This document shows positions 30,001 through 48,003 of a stretch of 64,000 bases of DNA, piece by piece. Source of the stretch: Pempheris klunzingeri (taxonomy: Eukaryota; Chordata; Actinopteri; Acropomatiformes; Pempheridae); the NCBI RefSeq assembly GCF_042242105.1, contig NC_092022.1:11032001-11096000 (forward strand), given 5' to 3'. Each line of letters opens with the position of its first letter. Positions within the stretch are counted from its first letter, which is position 1. The notes below the pieces were generated by a model that saw only the letters and a program-made list of their open reading frames with translations, ran no database searches and had not been told where the DNA came from. A program made the position numbers and the translations under genes.

Positions 30001-31059
30001 TATGTTCTGCATTAGAGCTGCGACATTAGCTGCGGATTGGGTATCAGATGAAAATGGGCCTGGGTGGGGGGATCTGGTGTAAAAATGCATCAAACTGGAG
30101 ATGTCCTGTAGCCTAATCGCCTCCTTTAAACAAACATGAGGAAACCAAGGTAACAGGACATAATGACCGCGGTGCTTCATGGTCAACAGGCTAGCATGGA
30201 AACACACTCACCTGATGGAAGTAGCTGCTACCTGAGCTTCTCCCCCAAATCATCATCATCTATAAGCCCAGTGGACTCAACATAAAAGACTACAGGACTC
30301 TTTTGCTTACTTTTCCCACTGATATCTTAATTCTCTGTAGCAATGTTCAAAGTACGCTGATTAAAAAGAAATGCTTTGAGTATTATCAAACGGTACACTT
30401 TTATGCAAATTTAAAACAGATATAGACATGCAAGGAGAGCACAGCAGTCAGGGTAACATATGGAAAACCTGTGAAAGAAGGGTGTGATAATCAAAGCAAC
30501 ACTGAAGTGAACCGAGGTGACTAATGTAATGCAATTCAAACACTCACTGGCGAAACATATGTTCATTACCCACACACACAATATGTTAAGTGTTTTAATA
30601 ATTCTGCTAAAATCAACACGACTGTATCGTGCCAATTCAAACGTACATTTTCATCATTTGTATTTATTTTAAAGCATAAAGTCATTCCTCTAATGATACA
30701 CTTTAAATACTGTAACAGGTTTCTTTGAATCATCAGACATGTGTGTGACTGGATGAAGCTCAAGTGGCTTTAGATCATATATCTTTCAAATGTTGCATGT
30801 CTCACAACAACAAATTTCATATTTTGCCGGATTTAAATTATATTTGCACCTGTTGATCATACATAAGCAATGTATGCACTAAAACCTTATAATAATAGGA
30901 TCAATGGACACTTATGACTAGTTTTAGCTTTGGTTGGGTCATTAGAAATAGAAAATGGTGAAATGTCCTCACCTCTTTGCACATGGGCAAATCCGCAGAG
31001 GCCTGCGCAAAAAGCAGCCATAGGAAGAGGTGGCTCAGGTGTGTCGGGCCTCGCTGCAT
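20825..31059 (-). CDS. elapor1: Endosome-lysosome associated apoptosis and autophagy regulator 1 (ELAPOR1, KIAA1324), complete
   Basis: ELAPOR1 is a type I membrane glycoprotein of the trans-Golgi and endolysosomal system linked to autophagy. Coding exons: 31059-30973, 29244-29124, 28362-28182, 28052-27905, 27806-27726, 27633-27528, 27417-27268, 27040-26952, 26750-26573, 26197-26069, 25957-25867, 25761-25656, 25568-25431, 24461-24198, 23733-23560, 23484-23334, 22882-22789, 22601-22500, 22301-22175, 21489-21311, 21178-21013, 20911-20825. All phases agree: 2949 nt, 982 residues (human about 1013). A signal peptide ([12 protein letters not shown]) is followed by Cys-rich luminal repeats such as [19 protein letters not shown]. 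The membrane span is at about residues 874-893 ([15 protein letters not shown]), followed by a tail with [20 protein letters not shown]276 lies head to head, as in human, which favours ELAPOR1 over ELAPOR2. Confidence 0.94.
20958..20995. repeat. (GT)19 microsatellite inside the 101-nt ELAPOR1 intron 21
   Basis: A pure GT run on plus, so CA on the transcribed strand. It takes up more than a third of the intron between coding exons 21 and 22 and begins about 18 nt after the splice donor. Confidence 0.98.
21574..21866. mobile_element. Miniature inverted-repeat transposon in ELAPOR1 intron 19
   Basis: The left end reads GGAATAGTTCAACATTCTGG. The reverse complement of the right end reads GGGATAGTTTGACATTTTGA, so there are imperfect terminal inverted repeats of about 25 bp. 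The interior has the motifs TTTCCAGTCTTTATGCTGAG, CTGAGCTAACATCTGC and GATGAGGTTTTGGTAGG seen in a widespread fish MITE. It has no coding capacity. Confidence 0.7.
23941..24011. repeat. (GT)35 microsatellite in ELAPOR1 intron 14
   Basis: 71 bp of uninterrupted GT on plus. It creates a misleading long open frame (Cys-Val repeats) that is not a gene. Confidence 0.98.
24115..24170 (+). repeat. Retrotransposon 3' tail fragment
   Basis: GAATTGTGCTATATAAATAA and then AATTGCCATTGCC resemble the 3' tail shared by several fish LINE/SINE families, which ends ...CTATATAAATAAAATTG plus a short repeat. It lies in ELAPOR1 intron 14, next to exon 14. Confidence 0.5.
25125..25295 (+). repeat. Fish LINE/SINE 3' tail in ELAPOR1 intron 13
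   Basis: The stretch runs GACCTGCTCTATATAAAAAA, CTTGAGATGTTTGTTGTGAA, CCCTACATAAATAAAGATTG and a (GATT) tail. This is the typical end of a widespread fish non-LTR element, oriented along plus and therefore antisense to ELAPOR1. Confidence 0.6.
25843..25863. mobile_element. MITE-terminus-like sequence abutting the ELAPOR1 exon 11 donor
   Basis: On minus, the exon 11 donor GTGAAG runs straight into TCAAACATATCCCTTAAAGG. This resembles the MITE end TCAAACTATCCCTTAAA at about 21,843-21,861 with one inserted base. It is short, so the assignment is tentative. Confidence 0.35.
28480..28880 (+). mobile_element. 3' end of an L1-type LINE in ELAPOR1 intron 2
   Basis: The plus strand reads [11 protein letters not shown] and then [19 protein letters not shown], followed by [10 protein letters not shown]. 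This resembles the C-terminal part of a fish L1-clade ORF2, whose end typically has an [13 protein letters not shown]-like block and a DKF..W motif. Only the last part of ORF2 and its 3' flank remain. It is antisense to ELAPOR1. Confidence 0.6.
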
Positions 31060-31905
31060 CGTCGCCTCCTCTCAGTGCTGAAGTGATGGAGGAGCGGAGG
31101 GCCGACCTCAGGTGCTGCTGCCCGCCCTGCGGCTGGAGGCGCGGCTTCGCACTGAACGGTGAACAAATGCTGGGAGGTGATTGGTGATGGTAACTGTTTT
31201 TAGTCTGAGGCATCCTTAAATGCACGAATGAACAGGCTGGCGATTATTTTACCTGCCTTCTGCCAGAAAACTGTGGACATTTACTGTATAGGTGGGCTTT
31301 AAGAAAAAAATAACTTAAAACAATTGCGGGTTTAAAATGTATTATAATATATCGTATAAATTGTTTATTTTAAGGCAGTAAGTGGCCATTTCGACATTTT
31401 CAGAAACACACCTAAACTAAACAAATGTGATTATCCTGTTTTCTTTTGAAAGGTTTGAGCGGAAGTTGCTGATTGCTTAGAAACCAAGATGCAACCATTT
31501 TAACAGGGTTCCTCACTAGCTAGCATAGAAGCTAATAACAACAACAACATTTAGGATTTATCATGTTTTCCTTCTATCAGGCTTCGTGTTGTCATTGAAT
31601 ATGCCAGGTTGGGATCCTTTTCTCTCACAACAGTTGTGGTGGGTTTACAATTAATTATGTTTTATCATTTAAATTGTTTATTTTAAGGCAGGGATACATT
31701 TTTAGAAGGTACATAAGCTTAATTAATAAATGTAATTATCCTGTTTTCTTTTGAAAGGTTTGACCGGAAGTTGATGGTTGCTTAGAGACCAGGATGCAAA
31801 CATTTAAACAGGGTTCCTCACTAGCTAGCATAGAAGCTAACAACAGCAACAACATTTTGGATTTATCATGTTTTTCTTCTGCTGGGCTTGGTGTAGTCAT
31901 TAAGT
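31060..31905. promoter_or_regulatory. Divergent promoter region shared by ELAPOR1 and CFAP276
   Basis: 846 bp separate the ELAPOR1 start codon (minus) from the CFAP276 start codon (plus). The ELAPOR1 side is GC-rich (about 31,060-31,150). The CFAP276 side holds a tandem duplication and X-box-like motifs. The same head-to-head pairing exists in human at 1p13.3. Confidence 0.6.
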
Positions 31906-31930
31906 ATGTCAGGTCGGGATCCTTTCCCCC
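31328..31930 (+). repeat. Tandem duplication of the CFAP276 promoter and start region
   Basis: Unit 1 (about 31,328-31,635) and unit 2 (about 31,641-31,930) align with an offset of 313 falling to 305 bp. Shared blocks include TTATCCTGTTTTCTTTTGAA, ACAGGGTTCCTCACTAGCTA and GGATTTATCATGTTTT. The CFAP276 ATG in unit 2 (31906) has a counterpart ATG in unit 1 (31601). The reading diverges after about five codons, so unit 1 appears to be a decayed copy. Confidence 0.9.
31777..31790 (+). promoter_or_regulatory. X-box-like (RFX) motif upstream of CFAP276
   Basis: GTTGCTTAGAGACC lies 115 bp before the CFAP276 start codon. A counterpart, ATTGCTTAGAAACC, lies at 31472-31485 in the duplicated unit. Both resemble the imperfect inverted repeat bound by RFX factors at ciliary genes (GTTGCC-N-GGYAAC type). 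Neither copy is a perfect match. Confidence 0.4.
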
Positions 31931-33036
31931 TCACAAAGTTTGAAACCGACTTCACTCTCCGCAGCTCCAGGCAGCAGCAGGTGGGTTTTTTTCAAACTGG
32001 TAACAACATACTGGTCGTCTGACTAAACTGAGCTAACCAAGCTAATGGCCAAACTGAACGTCACTTCATGGTCAGAATTCATTCAAAATACAAGTTTAAT
32101 CCTGACAGTTATTTTTATACTTGACAGACAGCACATTTTATTTTTCCAATTCAGATGTCAAATGCGAGTTAAATTTGCACCCTACCTCGCTGCTCATCTC
32201 AGCAAACTATACTTTCAAGCATTTCTATTTTCGTATAAAGCAATTAAATATTTAAGTCTGTTTGTCAGCTATAAATGTTATTAAAATTGCAGTCATTGTT
32301 GGTTCATTGTGTGACTTAAAAGCTACCAAAATGTAACATTGCATCTGTGGTGAATGACACCAAATACTACAAATAATGAGCACCAGAGCACTGTAACATT
32401 TGTGCTGTCATTTTCTTCAAATAGATATAATTTCTTTGTGAATTTGGAATTATTTTTTCTCCTTTCCGCTGCAGAGAAAAGCTTATGATAATCCGACTCA
32501 CATCGCCCAGACAGAGCAACCTTGGAGTCGCCTCCATGATACAGCCACTGTGGCCAGCACCCGGCGGAGTGTTATGCAGTATGAGCGTAAGGTAAACATG
32601 CAGGGAACTTTATTTTTAACCTTCACTTATGAAACCAGAAAAACCTTTCAATGTCAAGCTGTTCTTTGAATGCAAAGCTCTTTTCTCAACATCAGGCTCC
32701 AAACGACAGCCTCGACTTTCAACTAAAGTCTGTCTACGATCACCACAACAACTTGTTCTGGGGAAAGAACCAGGTTTTATACCAGAAGGAGACAGTCGCT
32801 GAGAACCAAAGGTGGGCGTTTGTGGCATTAAGTCTGTTGTCTGGCAGCACTACCTCACTATGTTGGCAGCTGCTTTTCAGGAGTCTGTGTTCATTTATTT
32901 GTTTTTAATTTAATTTATCCTGTTAATTTACAGGAAAGAGGAAATCCTAAAGCAGGTCATGCTGGAAAAGGAACAAAAGAAAGACATCAGAATGTGGGTC
33001 GATCCACAGAGGTGCTCCATTTACAGTATTAAGTGA
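31906..33036 (+). CDS. cfap276: Cilia and flagella associated protein 276 (CFAP276, C1orf194), complete
   Basis: CFAP276 is a microtubule inner protein of motile-cilium doublets. Exons 31906-31980, 32475-32591, 32696-32811 and 32934-33036 join to 411 nt, 136 residues. The start MSGRDPFPLTKFETDF parallels human MPPTRDPFQQPTLDND. The core reads YDNPTHIAQTEQPWSRLHDT (human YKNPTHLAQQQEPWSRLNST), then DSLDFQLKSVYDHHNNLFWG (human DDLDFRLAALYNHHTGTFKN). The end MWVDPQRCSIYSIK matches human HWINPKKESIHSIQ. The human protein continues about 30 residues further, so the fish form is shorter. The start was chosen as the only ATG in exon 1 that keeps the DPF motif in frame. ELAPOR1 is head to head with it and SMC5 is tail to tail. 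Confidence 0.92.
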
Positions 33037-33070
33037 AGCACAGGTGAAGTTCAGTTATATTATGCTTCCC

Positions 33071-33076
33071 AATAAA
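33071..33076 (+). promoter_or_regulatory. Probable CFAP276 polyadenylation signal
   Basis: AATAAA lies 35 nt past the CFAP276 stop codon. This gives a very short 3' UTR. A second AATAAA lies at about 33,243. Confidence 0.6.
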
Positions 33077-33099
33077 GGCAGCAAAGTCTGTGTGGAGAC

Positions 33100-34241
33100 A
33101 CCAACATTAAGAAACGTCTGATTCTTCTGATTCAAACCCCAGACTCCAACCTTGACTCACTGAGTCTACACCAAGGGGCCAGGGGGAATGATGGCAGCTT
33201 CCACTAAAACCGTCTCTTACTGCTACCAGTCAGAGCTCTGGAAATAAACGAGTGCTTGAAGTGCATTTTCAAATCACTCGTGTTTCTATAAATGTCACTA
33301 ATTTCATGATTCATCGAAAAAAAAACCGAAGAAAGGGATGTCAGAAATGGAAATTGGCCTACTTTCAGAATCACTTAAACCACAAAACTCTCAATAAACA
33401 CTGATGAAAACTTCAACGCAGAATAAAAGCATGAACACTTGGGTCACTTGTCACATCATAAAGATATTTAAATGGCCAAGTGGCTATGTAATGAAGGTGC
33501 AAAATTTAAGTATATGCATTATTTGGCTTTTAATGCACAATCGTGCTGTTGTTTGTAGGTTTCACTTCCGTGCATATTTCCCCAGAAATGTATACACATT
33601 TCACTGGTAATGTACACCCCTTGTCTTCTCATTTTCTATGGTGTTTGATTAAAATATCTGAATAAATTGGTTTATTTTCACTCAAAAGCTTATGTTCACA
33701 TGCATTTTCTGGAAAATATTATCCTCTTCATACTGCACTGCATACTTAAGCATTATTCAATCATGCCAGGTATCAGATATTAAATGAATATTCTGAATAA
33801 ATGTAACAAATCTGTTTGTAACAGAAACTGCATAATATTTTATTTAAATATACATGTATAAACATGTGCACATAACTATTGAGGAAAAGATTAAACAAAC
33901 AGTATAAAAAGAGTAAAAATGTTGCAGCATGAATAGAAAAAAGTGCAAATGAGAAAGCAACAAATATGCTCCATGTATATTCCTATTTTCTGTAAATCTA
34001 TTTTGTAAATGGAACACTTCCAACAAACAGTGACAACAAATGATAGAACATACATGTTGGATTCGTGAACGACCCTTCCACAGCACAAAATTAAAATCTT
34101 CTCTCTCATTCTGCTTATTCTATCTGAAATAGAACAGCTAAACAGGAATTCTTTATAATAAATGATGAATGTTAGTTTCATTTTAACAGTCGCACATATT
34201 TTGAACTCACTGAACCAGAAACAAAGTACGTCCAGGTGGAT
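33100..34241. other. CFAP276-SMC5 convergent interval
   Basis: AT-rich sequence between the two 3' ends. A minus-strand AATAAA at 33839-33844 is a likely SMC5 polyadenylation signal, giving a 3' UTR of roughly 0.4 kb. No other gene or recognisable repeat was seen. Confidence 0.5.
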
Positions 34242-44941
<10,700 letters not shown>

Positions 44942-45140
44942 GTTGAGCACAGAGCCCAGTCTGCTCACGGGAGCTACAGCAGGAAAGCTGCTTCACCCTC
45001 GCGCGCTTCGCTTAGTCGTTGCAGAGAGCTGATTGGACAGGAGAGGTCACATGTATACACAAAGAGTGACGTGTCGGCTAAATAACATTTCTTATCGCGA
45101 TATTACGTGTGATTTGTTTCGTGAGAGGGTCTGCTAAGTA
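44942..45140. promoter_or_regulatory. SMC5 promoter region
   Basis: The region upstream of the SMC5 start is CpG-bearing (CTCGCGCGCTTCGC at about 45,000). It holds an inverted CCAAT box (GATTGGACAGG at about 45,030) and a CRE-like GTGACGTG at about 45,068. The transcription start was not located. Confidence 0.4.
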
Positions 45141-45839
45141 TAATTGATGGTATTGTTAGTTTTATAATAAAAGTTTTCCTTCTTCTGCAAAAAAATATAT
45201 CCTGTAAAACATGATTTAGAACAGACACTGACTTTACTTGAGTTCTGTGGTGTAAAAAGAAATGTTATCTGTTCCTTCATGATATTTAGGAGAACAAAGT
45301 ATGAGCTAAAGATCCAGCCACAGAGGAAAGTTTTTATTTTCATTGTACAATTGGTTTTATTAATGAGGAAAATCCACGGCGATAAAAAGAAATGTGCTGA
45401 GTCCAATAACTACTCGTTATAGCCCTGTTGCAGCACCTGATGTGATGTGGTAGGTTGTGTTTGTACACATGCAGTACACTTTGCCAAAACTAATTGTCTG
45501 ATTTGTATTAGATTACATTGTACTTTCATAAAGGTTTCTGTTTACGTTAAGTTAGAGGTGTTGGTGTAGGTGTACATGAGTAACTGGTGCACATATTTTA
45601 ATTTTTATTAAGAAAAAAGAGGAGAGAGATAAAGAAAGTGGCACAGATGAGGAAAAAACTTCCGCTAGTACATAAGACCTCGTAATTTTAATCATGCGTT
45701 AAAACAATACTGACATGCTCTACATTTAAAGAGTTAGTGATTACTACAATAATTTTTGGATTCCTTCCTAAAAAGGATTCCAATGAATGAGATGGGGACA
45801 AAACCCACAGTCCAATTTCTGTGCAAACAGAGAAATTTT

Positions 45840-46240
45840 GTGCAAATTCCCTCCTTTAGTTTCTCCAGTGTTTCCTTTCTGGGCCGTGGCAGAGGAACAG
45901 TAACACAAAGAGGGAGGGTGTACGCACACAGACTGCAGGAGCTTTACATCAGCTTTGGTTGAAACCTTTTTACACCAAAGAGCAGAGTTTGTCCACCATG
46001 TCTCACGTGGAAATCACTTAGTGATCTCTTCACAGCCTGTATGGACAGGAGGAATGGTTACAGCATACATTTGGGTATTAAAGTTAGTCGAACCAAATGG
46101 AAATCCTCCAAAGTTAGTTTTTCTTTTGGGTGCAAATTCCCTCCTTTAGTTTCTCCAGTGTTTCCTTGCTGGGCTGTGGCAGAGGAACAGTAACACAAAG
46201 AGCTTTACATCAGCTTTGGCTGAAACCTTTTTAGACTAAA
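45840..46240 (+). repeat. Direct repeat pair between SMC5 and the candidate scaRNA gene
   Basis: Copy 1 (45840-45980) and copy 2 (46130-46240) share GTGCAAATTCCCTCCTTTAG, CAGAGGAACAGTAACACAAA and GCTTTACATCAGCTTTGG. They are offset by 290 bp. Copy 2 lacks a block of about 30 nt that in copy 1 is flanked by GAG/GGAG microhomology. I see no coding potential, and the rest of 45.1-46.7 kb shows nothing I recognise. Confidence 0.85.
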
Positions 46241-46689
46241 GGGCTCCAATAACACCTTCAATATACATTTGGGAAAGTGAATATTGTTTTAAGACAGGCT
46301 TGAAATATTGTGAACCTCTCCTTAGAAACAGGAACAGGTCTAACAATGTTTAGGAGACCTTAAGTAGGACAGTTAAGTAACCATGACGACACCACTTATT
46401 AACACAGGCATGCCTGTGATTTTAGATGATTTTTTTAACCAAGCTAAAGCACATATCTCAAGATGAACAGTCTTAGTTTACAGTACTTCAGTTTATTTAG
46501 CTCCTAATAAGCTTATATTTAAAGTGACGTTCTGCATTTCAGTGCCTGTAAACGTTTGAACAATTACAGTGATAAATAGCGCCAGCAAACACTTCAAATT
46601 AAGACATCTTGTTTTTGAAACAATGAAACAGTGCTTTCTCCCATCAGGCCGTTTCAAAGGGTCAGATAACCGTCCAGGTCCCGTTGCTC

Positions 46690-47060
46690 TCCGGTTGTGG
46701 TTAGATCAGAATCGCCTCTTTACTCATTGTCCATTGTGAAGCTTGAGATGAACCCAAAACTCACCCAGAACTAGTATATCTGATCAATTCATCACCTCTG
46801 ACCACAACACGAAGCGTGGCGGCCCTGGAGGTTGAAAAGCCAGCGGCTCATCGCCACGGAGGCTCGCCGGCGCTTTTCCTATCATTTCCGATCGGAGCAG
46901 AGCCAAAACCCGCGACCAGATCAAATAAGATCACTGTGTAGGTTTTTACAGAAACACTAAACACACTCAAAACACACAGACAAACACCGCACTCACTCAC
47001 TCACTCACTCAAACAGTCTCCGCACACTCACTCGCACACACGTACCATACAAGCTATGAA
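46690..47060 (-). ncRNA. scarna2: Candidate SCARNA2 (mgU2-25/61) box C/D guide RNA; limits approximate
   Basis: SCARNA2 is a Cajal-body RNA that guides 2'-O-methylation of U2 snRNA at G25 and C61. On minus, a 3' domain is closed by a perfect 8-bp stem, GTTGTGGT (46808-46801) with ACCACAAC (46701-46694). The stem flanks a C box GTGATGA (46795-46789) and a D box CTGA (46709-46706). Within the domain, ATCAGATAT (46784-46776) is complementary to U2 57-65 and spans C61. Further 5', TGATCTTA (46933-46926) is complementary to U2 22-29, and its C facing G25 lies exactly five bases before a D'-like TTGA (46924-46921). The 5' part is GU-rich. CFAP276 and ELAPOR1 lie on the same side as in human 1p13.3. 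Weak points: the D' box after the C61 guide is not canonical, and I see no C box for the 5' half. Confidence 0.6.
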
Positions 47061-47094
47061 GACAGAGGAACATCCGGGTCAGTTTAAACCTGAG

Positions 47095-47114
47095 CCGCAA
47101 AGATTCATGGGACA
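47095..47114 (-). promoter_or_regulatory. Staf/ZNF143-like site upstream of the scaRNA candidate
   Basis: The minus strand reads TGTCCCATGAATCTTTGCGG. This is close to the Staf/ZNF143 consensus (CCCATAATGCATTGCG type, 12 of 16 positions by eye). Such sites are typical of snRNA and snRNA-like Pol II promoters. It lies about 35-50 bp upstream of the proposed RNA. Confidence 0.5.
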
Positions 47115-48003
47115 TTGAACGCAGCTACTAGCTGTATATCGACCTCATGTGGCCATCAGTGGAAAACATCCTCCCTTATTTCCCTTTTTAAATTAAGATT
47201 TCTTGCATTAAATGAAAAAATAAATCCAGTTTTACAGTGAAGTAAGTTCGTATGAACACAGAAGAAAAGTAATAATGTCATAAGTAATAAATAATACAAT
47301 AATAAAAACAATAAAATACAAAATAATGCATATGATAATGTAGGCAGGCCTATATGAAGTAATACAGACTAAGGAATTATGTGTAAATATGGTGTGAGTG
47401 TTATAAAAAGATTTTTTAAAAAAACATTATATTACACTTACATTTTATTTGTGGGTGTTGTTTATGCTTTTCTGTTGATTTTACAGTTCATGCCAAAGAT
47501 GAATTCAACAATGAATGAAACTTAAAGGAAACATAGAGCTGTCTGCTCAGAAATTAGGAATTAAGTCTAAGGTTAGGATTTAAGTTGAACTAAGTTTTTT
47601 TTTTTAAAAAACCCAGTAGAGGTTTTAAGAGTAACACAGTGTGTTGCTCTGCCTGAAGGCCTTTGTTGTTACGAGTCTCTTTCAGTATTAATGGGCTCGA
47701 TTAGGTCGACTGGTACTAGTGCCGTGCTAGGTTGTTTTTAAGCTGCATTTGTGTCGGCGGTAATTAACTAATCTAGGGTCCTATGCCCTGTGGGGGATGT
47801 GAGGTAATCTTGAATGGCGTAATAAGATTTCTCTGTCTACTACCAACCACTATTGACTATTGCACACTGAGTCCGAGGATCCCTCACCAGCAGCAACATG
47901 CTGGACTTAGATGCAGCAAATAAAAAGGAAAATAGACAGACTATGTGATTGGTGTGATTCCTTTAAGAATGGACTAAAACAGTAAACACGCCACCATCCT
48001 GCC
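47115..48003. other. Interval between the scaRNA candidate and the FAM107-like gene
   Basis: Mostly AT-rich. It must contain the FAM107-like promoter and 5' UTR if the proposed first exon is right. No gene, repeat or RNA was recognised. Confidence 0.4.

Noticed and set aside
30887-31225. 112-codon frame over ELAPOR1 exon 1
   Set aside because: It is the wrong frame. The correct frame gives a signal peptide and a good donor.
46706-46718. A third U2 guide (AGAGGCGAT before the D box, pairing with U2 nt 1-9)
   Set aside because: It needs a G-U pair and would target G4, which I do not know to be methylated. Probably chance.
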